From assembly GCA_947034885.2 (NCBI GenBank), contig OX344751.2, forward strand, positions 33,841,582-33,905,581: 64,000 bases of DNA, written 5' to 3'. The notes beneath the pieces were generated by a model. That model saw nothing but the letters and a program-made list of their open reading frames with translations, was not told where the DNA came from and did no database searches. Made by a program: the position numbers and the translations under genes. Positions 33,824 to 45,955 of this stretch are shown here, piece by piece. The stretch's first letter is position 1, and every line of letters starts with the position of its first letter. Origin of the DNA: Thuidium tamariscinum. Its lineage: Eukaryota; Streptophyta; Bryopsida; Hypnales; Thuidiaceae.

Positions 33824-35856
33824 ATTCCTTTGACTGTTTCAAAAACATTTATAGGTAGTATTGAAGGTTAACTATTGGAAACTTTTGGTTTTCACTTTTG
33901 AAAGGTAAATATTTGATTTATGAGAAGTCTTTATAAGCATATAAATATACTTAGTGGAAGAGTAAAGCTTTCCAATTTTACTTCATTTTGTGGCTTTGAG
34001 TAAAGCTTGCCAATTTCATTGGATTTGAAATTCAAAAGATTGAACTTATCCATTTAGTTTGAAAATGGTCCCCACGGAATTAGTGAAGCGTTTTCATGAT
34101 TTTCACCATTTCAAACTTACTCATGCAAGTGTTGATTTGGATTTGTTTGTGATTTTTATTCATCAACAAAAGTATATTTCAACAATTGTACAATAGATTG
34201 CATAATGAGTTTGATAGCTCTACATTTGAACTTAAGGTTTTTCAAATTTCATCTTAGTGTGCTAACACAATTTCTAGTTGTTCATCTCACCTCTAATCTC
34301 TTGAATACAAATTTCTTAAACATTGTAGGAAAGGGCAACATATTAAAAATTGCATATATTCTTTTCTCTTGTTAGCATCTTACAACTCTTATTGCAATTT
34401 TACACTCAAAACTAGCACACATATTAATAAAAGAAAAGCTCTTTAAATATCTATATATTTAGATTTTGGAAGAAAAAAATCATTTGCTTCATTGTGGATA
34501 ATTGTAAGCTCATGCTTTTTTTAATAGGAAAAAAAATTTAGAAAGCTTGGGCACTTAGAATTTAACAAAAGTTAATTGAGCAATTTTAACGCTAAGCATT
34601 TGTACAAGTTCACACTATCTAACTTTACATCTCAAGTTTTGTGAAAGCAATAGAATCCTCTTCAAAGTTCAATAAACACAATATTATCTATAAAAGATGG
34701 ATTGGGAACTATAGAAATTATTTTTTTGGTATTGTGTGAATCATTGGTTTAAAAAATCCAAAAGTACTCATTTGAAGTCAAACTAGTACACAAAACCTCT
34801 CCTTCTTATACAAAGGTCTAATGATGAATAGTAGCGCTTTTGTCTTTTGGAGGGTCACACCCTATATGATTTTATAACCACTTACAATAACACGGTATTT
34901 AATTGGGGGGAGGGGGAGGGTATTTTTCTCCTTCCAATTTTTTTCCCCTTCCTATAAGTAGAAAAAAATCTACCTATATGTATTTTTCAACACCCTATTA
35001 TTCTTTAATAAATTCTTGGAGGGATTATTTTTCACACCCTATTTTTTTAATACATTTTATAATTACAAAACTTTGCAAAGATCATAAACATTCTCCAAGA
35101 GCAAGTATGTGCACTCTCGGCATTCCAATACATTACATATACAAGAAAATGCAACACACACTACCATTCAATGGATCATGATCAAGAACTATGTAGAAAC
35201 GTAAATTACACAATTGCCCTCCAAAGAAACTCTAACATAACAAAGCTCACAACTACAACATAGAATTGTATTGTGAAATCTTTTTCTAAATAGCCTAGCA
35301 CTTTCAAACACATTGTAGACAAACAAAAACAATTACTATACTAAGTTCAAGGAGAAACACCACATTCAAATACACAATATACAAACTTAGAGAACTTGTA
35401 TATTGGAAACCGTGTTTACAAACACATGTACTTAGCATTGAAACAAGGTCATCTTATAATGGAGAATGTACAAGATGAACCTTCTCACTGCTTCAAAAGA
35501 AACCACTTTCTATATATAGAGAGACAAATTGTTTAAACAAAAATTGGCAACTATAGCTTAGGGCTACTATACTATCCTAAAGTGTGGCAATAAAACAAAT
35601 AGTTCAATTTACATCAAGCAATTAAAGTAGGAGAAGAAAGCCATTCCAAAAAATTTCACCAAATAGCATGCCAACATTTATGAGGAAAAATCCAAAGAAA
35701 AGGGTTAGGATCTTCCTACCATGTGTTCTTGCCAAAATAAACTGACCCACAACTTGGAGTTTTGGATTCCCATTTTTCCACCACATTGAAACACATAGGT
35801 GTTTTATTATGATTCAAAATCACAATAGCTTTTCCAACCACCCCTCTAACCCTTCA
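33824..35856. other. AT-rich intergenic DNA, no gene
   Basis: There are stop-rich frames only. A stretch near 34680-34830 shows fragments of the same dispersed repeat as 45590-45690 (CTCATTTGAAGTCAAA). A G-rich run (GGGGGGAGGGGGAGGG) lies near 34904. Confidence 0.5.
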
Positions 35857-35860
35857 TTAA

Positions 35861-36130
35861 TCCCTAAAGGACCAAGCTCTGTTTTTTGGCAATATGGCAA
35901 TTTTGGGCAACTCACCATGAATGGAGTTTGTTTTTTTCATTGAAATTTTGACACAACTTATGCCCAAGGAGTAGCTTTAAGGCCCAACAATTTTCATAAC
36001 ATTTGACTACATAATTAAAAAGTTATTGCATGACATGTGATTTCCTTTGATCTTTGGGCAGCCTGGGCAATTCAAAAAACTTCTTTAAGAACGACTTTTT
36101 GGAAAAATGAAAACTTGAAATTGGTTCTTT
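35861..36130. mobile_element. Truncated TTAA element, one end only
   Basis: TTAA at 35857-35860 is followed by TCCCTAAAGGACCAAGC, matching the inverted end of the elements at 38852 and 55662. The next 200 bases match the reverse complement of the right part of 55662-56893 (for example TTGGCAATATGGCAATTTTG and GCCCAACAATTTTCATAAC). I could not find the opposite end. Confidence 0.65.
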
Positions 36131-37202
36131 AGAATTTTTTGTATGCGGGAAGCTTTGAATCATTCCATTTGGACTCATGAAGTGAAAGTTATGAGGAATT
36201 TTAGTTTGTGGGTTGGTATGGTTTTCAAAGAAATTGCTAATGAAATTATAGGACCACAATTATAATCATATTGTGTTATGGGTCTTGCACATAATAGAAA
36301 CAACAACAATACTAGGATTTTAAGCAATTGTTTTAGGATTTAGGGCAACAGATTAGGATTTCAAGTGTTTTTTTCAACTATAAACTAATGGACATATTCC
36401 ACATTGTTTGTCTTATGTCGTACCACCCTATGTGTATATAAAAAGTTATCTTCTCAATTCAAAACAAAAATTACAAGTAATAAATTACAAATTACAAAAC
36501 GCAAATCACAAAAAGTTGAAATAACTTTTTCAAGTTCCACTAAATCAACATTTTGTAGTGCAATTCAAACAAGATATTCCAAAGTTCATATAGGATGTAC
36601 AAAGTTCCATCCACATTTGTCTCCTACCTTTGTACTTCATGGAAATTTTATAGTTCTAAGGATCCTATCACAAAATGGACACTTTAGATGTTTTGAAGTC
36701 ATCAAAAAATTTGCTTGGGGGGGGTATTATATCAAGACATCTTACATGAACTTTAAAACATAGACTCATAGAACGTACAATGAAATTGTAATTGTAGTCC
36801 TACAATTTCATTTGCAACGTGGTCTTGTAGTTTTGTCATAGGTGCGGTCTTACACCTACGCCCTACATCCGCGATCTCAATTGGGTCTTGTCACTTGTAT
36901 TAGACCAACTAAGTGTGGGGGCCATTTTGGGGGCCTGATTTAATGGCCTACAAGGAATATTGTCCATCTTTACTATAAAGATTTTTTCTTATTATGCCTA
37001 AAACATTTAGTGTGATCATAATTAGGCTCTACAAATTGCTCTTCTACTTTGTAATTATATCTAGGTCCTCTAATATAACCACTTAAAAAAATATAAAAAA
37101 TAAAAACAACTTATTTAAGGTCTTTATCAAGTTTCACATAATCCAAAAAGGAATCCCCTCTATTCATGACCAAGGTAGTCTTTAAAGCAATGGTGCTAGT
37201 AT
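36131..37202. other. AT-rich spacer, no gene
   Basis: The 119-codon frame at 36404-36763 gives an AT-biased peptide with no recognisable family. I see no other feature. Confidence 0.45.
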
Positions 37203-37430
37203 TGAGCATGAAAGTGTGAACATGTGAGCCTTGGACATATATATATCATGCAACCATTGAAGGTGTTTATAACATAAATACCTATAGTATATAGGTATTT
37301 GTAGCATATATGCACTATTATCATAGAAGGTTACTTACTATAATAAAGACACTTATATCATAGGTGTATAGTCTTTTAGCCTCATATGCTTACACTTCTA
37401 AGCTTATAGAATAGCAATCTTTATCTTCAA
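37203..37430 (+). repeat. Dispersed AT-rich repeat, copy 2
   Basis: Homologous to 19448-19680 in the same orientation. Its start, TATTGAGCATGAAAGTGTG, matches both flanks of the 5.7 kb hAT element and so approximates that element's empty site. Confidence 0.75.
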
Positions 37431-37743
37431 AGTGCTTGGATTTAGACGAGTACGTGCATTCTTTATTTCTACACTATAATAGTGAGCAATCAAGTCACCC
37501 ATCAACCACTTTTTCATGTCAACATCATTTAAAGGAAAATTGAACCTTTGCCATTTAATTAGATTTAATTACACACTGGCTCCTTTGAAGTATGGAATCA
37601 ATCATGTCCAAAGTTTTTGTCCTATATTAGTTAGTTCTGAAAATATTGATTACCTTCAAACGGACCCTACAATTCAAGATAAAATGGACATGATGTAAAT
37701 TTGAAGTAGAATTGTGAATGGCAACAAATGAGTTAAAGAAGTA

Positions 37744-38217
37744 AGGGGGCATTCAAGTATGTCAGTAATCTTTTGGGGTTGTAGAATGAATTGGTTTAAC
37801 ATGCAATGTGGTCCATTTCAAAAGGTTGTAGCATGTGTAAATTAATGTATTTAGCATCAAATTAGTGGCTAGCCAATAACTTCTTTATAAAGGATGTTGA
37901 ATCTAGAACCTTAAAATTTGCCCTCCCTTAGTTCTTCATTGCAAAGTCAGCAAGTTTCTTCTAGGTTTCTCCATCTCTCTTTACATTCCACATGTGTTCA
38001 CATTTTGTCAAATCTACAGTCAAGAATAGGTGCGTAAGGCCAACTTCTTAGAAAAATCATAACTAATGCAATATTGCTGTAAAAATTATGAAACCACTTT
38101 GCTACATGCCACATCCATTTCTCTATCTCTTAAAAATAAGCAAAACATATTTCTGTCCACAGAAACCATGAAAAATGTGACCAGCCCTTAAATGGTCACT
38201 TTTCTAGCATATTACCT
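37744..38217. mobile_element. Probable diverged TA-flanked MITE of the GGAGG family
   Basis: The right part (38040-38217) matches the family seen at 43355, 44711 and 62533 and ends ATTACC-T before TA at 38218-38219. The left end AGGGGGCATTC after TA at 37742-37743 is a guess, since the terminal match is short. Confidence 0.42.
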
Positions 38218-38651
38218 TAACATGAGTTTGTACATTTTCTCGCAGTGTTCTCCAAAGTTTTGACCACACACAAGACCTGGAAAGCATCTCTTGAAAGTGG
38301 AGAAAACAGACTGTCTAGCTTTCTTCAATCCTGTCATTGCAGGTTTTGAAGCATTTCAAACTTGACGCCTTTAGTTAGTCTAACAACAAGACTTTGAAGA
38401 AATTTGGGTATGCCAAGTCGATCCGCCTTGTGCTCAAGGAGAAGGGGATTGCGGGAAAAAAAATGTATCGACAAGGAAGGTAGAGCCTAACAAGAAGGCA
38501 CATTTTTTTCCTGCAATCCCCAATGATGAGGGCATTATCTGATGTAAACTACTCCTAGGAAATCAAATAGAGCTGATGAAGATTTAAGATGAAAGTCGGA
38601 TGCTGGATGAAAAGATTGAAATGTCCAATTATGCGGACTAAACGACGTATA

Positions 38652-40159
38652 GGTGAGGGCTCATAAACCACTCAGGCTTTTGCACCTGTCCATTAGGAGG
38701 CTCTAAAATGAATAGTTGATTGTCAAAAAATGAATTGTGGATTACATTGAAGCATGCTAAGATTTGGTTTTTGCTAATTGAATGGATGGTTTCAGAGTCC
38801 CAATGGCTTCATTCTCAACTAAGTGGTTAGGTGTTTCCTAATTATATTTAACCCCTAAAGGACCAAGGCCTTTTTTCTGTCAAAAAACTCTCAAAACTGC
38901 CATTTCTGTTGCATTCATCCAAGAAAACAATTTTTTTTTAAGAATCTAACCGTAGGATCTTGTACTTAACTTGATTGAAATCAAGTGGTAAAAATTTCAT
39001 GAAGTTTGACTGTACAGATTGGAAGATATGAGCATTCAAAGTTGGAAATACAAGTTTTTTTGAACTGTGGTTTGCAATTTCAGATGACTTTGACTGGAAT
39101 TTGTATTAAAAAATTGCACTATAGACTTTGAATTTATAATTTTTTGTGTTAAGAAATTGATTTGAGAGTCTAGGAAAGAAATTTCACACAAAAAACACTT
39201 GATTTTCATTCTTTAAAAAATTGTTAAGTAGATGTAGGTCCAAGATTGAAAGAAAAACTAAATGGTTAATAACTCTAAGATGGGATTGAAATACAATAAT
39301 CCCAATGGTGAGATTGTTCTAGAAAGTAAACATAACCTTGTCCAACAATTTTTTTTGAAAAATAGTGAAAATTGCATTCAAAAATGAATCCTATAAGTTA
39401 TTTTTTCAAGAAATTGTTTAGATTGCCCGAAAAACAAGATTGTCCATAACTTTCTCATTATAAGTCCAAATAGAGTGAATCAAAGCTTCACATGTAGGCA
39501 AAAATATATTATTTTAGAAAAAAAAATTAAAAAATTAAATTTTGACTTTTTGCAAAAAAAAAATTCTGCCCGCCGAATGAAAATTTGGGCTTTTTGTGGT
39601 ATAACTTTTGCTTTCGGTCACCAATTGAAATAAAAATTACATTCCCATGAAGCTAATCAGTTTTCCTATCTTATGAGAAAGTTTCAAAAAGATTCATTAA
39701 AAATTGAGGTCTACAGAACCTGCCCGAACTCCAAATTGTCCCCCGAGGGGACAATGGTCCTTTAGGGGTTAAAATAAGAATTAGTTGTTGAAGTACCTTC
39801 TTTCAAGTGTTCAAAAATCTGAAATAATGATTTATTCAAATATTCATTTCAGTTTTAGAAAGGAACACTTTTAGAAACAAATGTTGCAGTACTAGTTTTT
39901 GAAGCAAGCCAGATTTTTTTTCAAACTACACATGTATGAGTTTGCAAGGCCTACTGATCACAAATAGGGCCCTATGCTAGAATGTGTTTGAAAATTCATA
40001 ACTAATTCAATAATGCTTCAGAAAATAAGAAACAACTTGTGTTAGATTCCTCGTTTATTTCTCTTTCACTGAAAAATGAGTGAAAAATATTACCATCCAA
40101 ACAAATACATGAAAAAGGCGGACCAACCGTAAGATGAGTCGTTTATGAGCCTCCTCCCC
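38652..40159. mobile_element. TA-flanked element of the GGAGG family, interrupted
   Basis: Inverted ends GGTGAGGGCTCATAAACC (left) and GGGGAGGAGGCTCATAAACG (right, complement) are flanked by TA at 38650-38651 and 40160-40161. Without the nested TTAA element (38852-39768) the rest aligns along most of its length with 43355-43975. It has no coding capacity. Confidence 0.85.
38852..39768. mobile_element. 917 bp non-autonomous piggyBac-type element
   Basis: Ends CCCCTAAAGGACCAAGG and (complement) CCCCTAAAGGACCATTG are each abutted by TTAA (38848-38851 and 39769-39772). It is inserted in the TA element 38652-40159. The uninterrupted relative at 43355-43975 shows ACTAATTTAATTTAGAATTA at the same place, confirming the insertion. 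It has no open frame of note. It is related to 55662-56893 and to the fragment at 35861. Confidence 0.9.
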
Positions 40160-40161
40160 TA

Positions 40162-40672
40162 ATCAGGTATTACGACCTGATTGTGCAGCTCAACTTGCTC
40201 GGAAATTCAATGGGAGATTTCCTGGGAGTGGTTTACGTGTCAAAAGTGGATCACACTCAGCTGAGAAGTTCACAGTTCTGCCAGCCAGCAGCGAAGGTGT
40301 GTTTTGGGGTCGCATCGTTCGTACATCATTCAGCGAACATTCAAACCTAAAATTCTGCACAGCTGCGTCAATGGGGACTGTTCGCAACTTCCAAGGAATT
40401 CAACAAAGTTTGTGGACCTAAAAAAGTGTGCTCATACGGGGCCTGCAACTTCCAGTTCAAGAAACTTGGTTGAAATCTAAAAACTGTGAAATTTCGTTTC
40501 ATTTGTGTAAAAAAACCTAAAAACCTAAAAACTGTAAGTTACTCACTCCTAAGTGTTCCTAGTAAGAGATTTAACTTAGTCTCATAAGCTTAAGATTTGT
40601 TGAAATTGAACTTGTTGAAGTGTCTGTCTTCAACCAAATTCTTGGAGGTTAGCCCCCCAATTGGGAGGCCAC
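40162..40672. other. Spacer, no gene recognised
   Basis: Slightly GC-richer than its surroundings, with a short minus-strand frame (40387-40190) that I do not recognise. Confidence 0.4.
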
Positions 40673-40675
40673 AAA

Positions 40676-41082
40676 GAGCATCTTCACGCCAACATGGCCA
40701 ATGGTGCAAATTGGGCATTTAGCTTAGCTTGGCCAAGTTTATTGTCCCACGGCACGCAAAATAAGGTTCAACAAATGGTTGGCAATGCCCAAATTTGCCA
40801 AGCAAACAGGGAAATGGAGTGTGCTTAGCTTGACTCAGAATGTGCTTTTGTGCGGCTTCCGAGGTACAATTCACGCATGGGAGGGTTTTCTCATTATAAC
40901 AACAAGCAAAAGGACCCGGCCACCTCATCCTTCCATCATGTTTCTCCTAGGAGGTGGTCTTGATCCCCTCCTATCTCTTTTATTGAGCCGAGTCGTAGGG
41001 CACCCTCCCTCCATACTCCTTAGCTAGCTTCCATTTCACATCTTGGCTAGGCCGGGTTGCTCTTTGAAGTGTGGAGATGTTC
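40676..41082. mobile_element. Diverged Harbinger-type MITE
   Basis: The left end GAGCATCTTCACGCC and the right end (complement) GAACATCTCCACACTT resemble the ends of the MITE at 6842. It is followed by TAA (41083-41085); the left flank is AAA, so one duplication has decayed or the call is imperfect. The interior is GC-rich and non-coding. Length 407 bp. Confidence 0.62.
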
Positions 41083-41085
41083 TAA

Positions 41086-41790
41086 ACCCATCCTACGAAG
41101 TGGAACCAGCGGGCTGGATTTACCTCTAGGATAAACGTTGAAATTTTTTATTTTTTGCAAATTTTGAATTCATATTTGCAATAAGGGATTCTATATTTTG
41201 TAGAAGACATTGAGAACATATCCAAAAACACAGCATAAAATAGGGGGCTTTTTGACCTTTATCCTTGGGTAATTCAAGTTTTGTCCTTCTTATCTTACTT
41301 CATGAGACAGATTTAGTCTCTTGTCCCAATTCGAAGAAAAGGAAAAATAAACTATTGATGATTATGGGGGGCAATCCTCCCAATATATTAGAGTTAATAT
41401 AAAAGTGACCCCAATTTTTTAGAAAGCATGTCAATAGAAGTTTGAACTAAGAATGGCGTAAACCACCTATAGTTGACTACTTAAGCGATTCCATCTATAT
41501 TTTGAAGCCGTAGAAGGCAATGTAAATTTTTTGCCCTAAAGAAAGATAGAAATGACAAGCATAGCCAAGTTTTCATGATTTTTTCCCTTGAACTCAATTT
41601 ACTTTAAATTTTGGAAGTCAAAAGATGGTTTCAGCCTAATACCATTAATATGTAGTCTTCCAATTCCAACCATTCAAGAACTACTTTCCTACTCACTACT
41701 TCAGGACATGTGTCATGAACTTATTAGTTCCAATCTAAAAAAAGGAGTAAAAAACTTATTCCAAGCTTGGGTTGAAAATTTATTCTAACA
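41086..41790. other. AT-rich spacer, no gene
   Basis: Nothing recognisable. Confidence 0.45.
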
Positions 41791-41872
41791 ACAAGTTGGG
41801 TGTAGATTCCTATTTGGAAATGGTTGCACCTACAAGTTAGGTGTAGATCCTTAGTTGGAAATGGGTGGTTCT
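41791..41872. repeat. Two tandem units of 41 bp
   Basis: ACAAGTTGGGTGTAGATTCC at 41791 and ACAAGTTAGGTGTAGATCC at 41832 begin two similar units directly next to the CACTA-like element. Confidence 0.8.
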
Positions 41873-41881
41873 ACCATAGTA

Positions 41882-42004
41882 CACTATTAAAAAAGTAAGT
41901 GTCTACAATGACTACAAAATGACTATTTTACAGTCATTGTGGACAAGAAATGACTTCTACAATCATTGCGGACAAATCATTTATACCCTTGTTTTTTTGT
42001 AGTG
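41882..42004. mobile_element. 123 bp CACTA-like mini-element
   Basis: It begins CACTATTAAAAAAGT and ends GTTTTTTTGTAGTG, with GTA flanking both sides (41879-41881 and 42005-42007). A three-base duplication and CACTA/TAGTG-like ends are the known signature of CMC (En/Spm) elements. The interior has inverted and direct copies of an ACAATSATTG motif, which is typical of subterminal repeats. Confidence 0.68.
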
Positions 42005-42007
42005 GTA

Positions 42008-43352
42008 TAAAAAAACACTTGTATTTTTCTACAACTATGATTTTTAGTCCTTCATTGCATACATTTAGTGATTAACTCTATTGAACTCAAGTTTAAGCCT
42101 TAAATGTTTATAAGGACATTTAGCATCTATTGGATGACAAAGAATCTTTGTATGTGGAGCAAAAGTGCAACTATTCATCCTCAAAATTTTGAGTATAAAG
42201 GAGAGATCTTTTGTAGTACTTGTGCTTTTAGTTTTTAAAATTTGTAACACTATTTTCGACACTAAGTATTTGATGGAAGATAGAGAATTCTAGCATGTCA
42301 GATAGAATTGCAACCCGGAATTGCAATTGTTCAACCTTGGAATCTTGTACAAAAAAGGGAGGTCATAAACAATAGTTTGGTTTCTAATGAATACTTTTAA
42401 ATATCTTAAAGTAGATGATGCATACAATTTCAAAAAGTGTGATTTCCATAGAGACCAACCTATTTTAATAGGATTAAACTATTGATTCCCTTGGTATCAA
42501 AATAGATGATTTCATGGTCACCGGGGTCTATCCTTCAAGGATTAAATCTCAAGCAGATCAAAAACTGCTAGCCCTACCATACAATCTTGAAGCCCACTAT
42601 TGAAATCATTAATTGTGTTTCTAAATTAATCCTCCCCCAAAGAGTAGGATTGCATATATGGTTAGTAGTGTAATAAGCCAATTGTTGTTTTGTCCCCCTT
42701 TTTAATTCCAAGTAAAATATGAAAACATTTTATTTGTGACTCATGATAAAATTTACAAATTTTGAGTTCATATTTGTAATCACAGACCCCAAATTAGGTA
42801 AATGAGGTGCTAACAACGTAATTAACACAACACAAAATAAGGAATTTTTTTTTCATCCTTTGCTAGGCCTCTACGATCGGCTTGTTGCACTAAGGGAGAA
42901 ATACACAAAACTGTCCATGTACTTTGTAGTGGACCCTAGACTCATCCAAAACCATCCCTAGATTGTTGTGCTTGCCAAATACTTGACTCTAATTCACTAA
43001 CGCATATTAAGGACACAATCATACCAAAATTTGATTGGCTCACTACTAATTTTAGCAGTGTTCAAATTTGGGGACATCTATTGAACAATCTAGTGGCCTA
43101 GGGAGCCAACACTTTGGAAAATCATAGAAATTACATATGGCGTCCAAATTTTTTTTTAAATATTTATAATTGTCACTCGCTAATACTAAAAAAATATTAT
43201 TTTTAGAAAAAGATACCTCCAACTATGCTGAATTCCTTATTTGGATGGTTTTGGGTGTTTCCACCGTATTTTGGACTCAATCAAAGAGCAGTGCCACATG
43301 TTTTTTGTTTTTGTTTTTTTGACACAAATGAGACAAATTTCACAGTGCCATA
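42008..43352. other. AT-rich spacer with dispersed repeats, no gene
   Basis: 42110-42530 is a diverged relative of 27590-27800. 42960-43275 is a reverse copy of the repeat at 21490 and 57885. No coding region is seen. Confidence 0.5.
42960..43275 (-). repeat. Dispersed repeat family, reverse copy
   Basis: The complement reads CCATATGTAATTTCTATGAT followed by TTTCCAAAGTGTTGGCTCCC, matching 21657-21710 and 58030-58075. Confidence 0.65.
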
Positions 43353-43354
43353 TA

Positions 43355-43975
43355 GGAGAGGGCTCTAAAACCAAGCGTGCATTTTCAACCATCTAGTAGG
43401 GGCTTTGAATGGACATGTGCACTTTGGAAAAATGAACTCTGGATTACATTGGATTATAATCGATTACAATGGAGCTTGATGAGATTTGTTTATACTTTTT
43501 CAATGGATGGTTTAAAAACCACACTTGGTTCATTCCTTACTAAGTGGCTAGGTGTCTACTAATTTAATTTAGAATTAGAATTAGTTGTTCAACTACCTTC
43601 TTATAAGTATTGAAAAGTCTAAAATAATGATTAAATCAAGCATTCATTTCAGATTTAGAAAGGGACACTTTTAGAAACCATTTCAATTACTTTACACATA
43701 TTGCAATGCTAGTTTTTGAATAGGGCCTGGTTTTTTTTCAAACTATGCATGGATGGGTTTCCAATGGCCTATGATCACAAATAGGGACCTACACCAAATT
43801 GTCTTTAAAAATTCATAACTAATTCAATAATGCTTCAAAAAATATGAAACAACTTGTGTTAGATTCCTCATCTATTTGTCTTTGATTGAAAAATAAGTTA
43901 AAAGTATTTCCATCTCAAGAAGTACATGAAAAAGGCACATCATCGCTTAGATGATCGCTTTTTGAGCCTCTTACC
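43355..43975. mobile_element. 621 bp TA-flanked element of the GGAGG family
   Basis: Left end GGAGAGGGCTCTAAAACC and right end (complement) GGTAAGAGGCTCAAAAAGC; TA flanks the left end and ATA follows the right. It is collinear with the two arms of 38652-40159 and represents the uninterrupted form. Confidence 0.8.
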
Positions 43976-44351
43976 ATATGTTCCTTGTGAATCATGCAAG
44001 AGAGAAAATAGTATGGTCAGATTATTAGATGCTGGGAGAGCTGCTCAAATGAAAGCACAGAGAATAGCTAGATTTCATCCACATTTGACAACCAATTCAC
44101 GAACCAAATTCGAAACCATTTGGTTGCAGTCACCTATTCTTGCTAATAGGTCACAAGGTGACGAAGTCCATTGGAACCTAGTTCGTCCTCTTGAGTGTAG
44201 CTTTCTGTAGGCGACAGTTCTCACTGTGAGGTTGGTTTTTGTTGTGGGTCCTCTTCTTACTTGGCTTTGGTCTGGCTTTTGTGCTCTTTTTATCTTAATG
44301 CAATGAGTTTCCCATTTGTTCAAAAAAACAATCATGCAAGAGAGTGCTCAC

Positions 44352-44617
44352 CAGTGTTTGTTTTTTTAGCTTTTGGGTGCCAAATTGCACAAAAAAAAAT
44401 AATTTGGCTAAAAAACACTAAAAAAAATGCCAAAAAACTTGGATGAAATCGCCAGTCAACTTTGAATTAAAGAAAATTATTGGGTGAAATTGCCTAATTG
44501 TGGATGAAAACTGTACTATTCATCCAATAAAAGGATGAATGTTGTAACTTGGAACGCCGCTTTAACGTTTTATGTCGCCACTGTGGCTATTTGTCAAAAA
44601 TGAAAAAAAAACCACTG
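44352..44617. mobile_element. 266 bp hAT MITE with exact 8 bp duplication
   Basis: It begins CAGTGTTTGTTTTTTTAG and ends with the complement of CAGTGGTTTTTTTTTC. GTGCTCAC flanks both ends perfectly (44344-44351 and 44618-44625). It contains ATCGCCAG and GTCGCCACTG, the same motif as the 5.7 kb hAT element. Confidence 0.92.
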
Positions 44618-44710
44618 GTGCTCACTGCTCAAGGTCCATCCCTTGATTGCGCCACAGTGACCAGGCTTTTGATGAATCGGTAAATAAAATAAAATAATGA
44701 ATGCAGTTTA

Positions 44711-45037
44711 AGGTAAGAGGTCCTAAAATGGAGTGGGCATTAAAATGGTGTCTTATCTTAAATGTACAAGGTTTGTACATGTTGCTTTTTCATAGCCTTC
44801 AGCAGTATATTGACAGTGTACATTTTAGCTAGGGCACCATTTTAGAGCCCTATGTCCTTTCAACTTCAAAATTTGATAACTAATTCAAAAAAGATCCAAA
44901 ATACATGAAACGATTTGGGTTAGATGTCAATTCCACTTGTCTTTCTAGGAAAATATACTGAAAATTATTTCAAGATGTTTCACCTCCCTAAAATTCAATT
45001 TCAGCCCTTAGATGGTCCATTATAGGACCTTCTACCT
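44711..45037. mobile_element. 327 bp TA-flanked MITE of the GGAGG family
   Basis: Left end AGGTAAGAGGTCCTAAAATG and right end (complement) AGGTAGAAGGTCCTATAATG, TA on both sides (44709-44710, 45038-45039). It is the reverse complement of, and equal in length to, the element at 62533-62859. Confidence 0.88.
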
Positions 45038-45955
45038 TACTCTGCCAACATTCAGACAATTGCCAATGGTCGAGGTGAACTGGCCCCCTTGCTCAGCCAC
45101 CCCAAGTAATTTCAAGGGTGCAAGTAAAGCAAATAGCTCCCTATTTTGTGCTTATCTAATTTACCTTGGACACTCATTCTAGCAAAGTTGGGGCCTCCAA
45201 TTGCAGATATGAATTCAGAATTTGCAAAAAATAAAACTTGCAAAAAATAAAAATTCCAGTGTTTTCTCAAGTGGCCGAGCAAGGGGGGCAGTTCACCCCG
45301 GCCGTGCCAATGGATTCAGTCTAAAGAGATTGAGATTGTGAGTGTAAAAAATAAAATAGAAAAAAAAGATTGAGACTGTGTGAGTTGCCATTTAGCAGCA
45401 AGACATTGGCCAAGCAATTGAGGAATCGTGGGAGAATTGCAGGTTAGTTCATTGTCATTGTTAGCCGGTGGAATTGGGAAAAAACTTGGTTGCAATTTGA
45501 AAACATTGAGAAAGAAATTCAATGGAGTATTAACCCTGTAAGGACACGGAGGGTCCATGTAGAATTCAACATTTCTAAAACTGTGGGAATCATTGGTAAT
45601 AAAATATTTAAAAAAACTCATTTGAAGTCAAAGAATTGTAGAAGATCTCCACTTTCCACTCCTGAAACTAAGGATGAATGATTGCATTTTTGTTCTATAT
45701 GGGAGAATCCCTTGTCATTCATCGGACCATTCTGTTTTGCAGCATCTTTACAAGGTTAAGTCCAATTTTTTCTTTCTCTATTTTCTTTCTATTTGGAGTG
45801 TAAAATTATAGAAGAAATTAGACTCGATACTTAGAAAACTAATTCAATATGAGAATTGAATGAAAATAGCTAGTAATTTCTTTTAAAAAAATCCCAAATG
45901 TTGATGGAAATGGTTAGTGACAAAGGATTGAGACTTTGAGGCTTTCTTTACACTA
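45038..45955. other. AT-rich spacer with dispersed repeat fragments
   Basis: 45440-45560 resembles 59400-59480 (GGAATTGGGAAAAAACTTGG against GGAATTGGGAAAAAGCTTAG). No gene was found. Confidence 0.5.
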
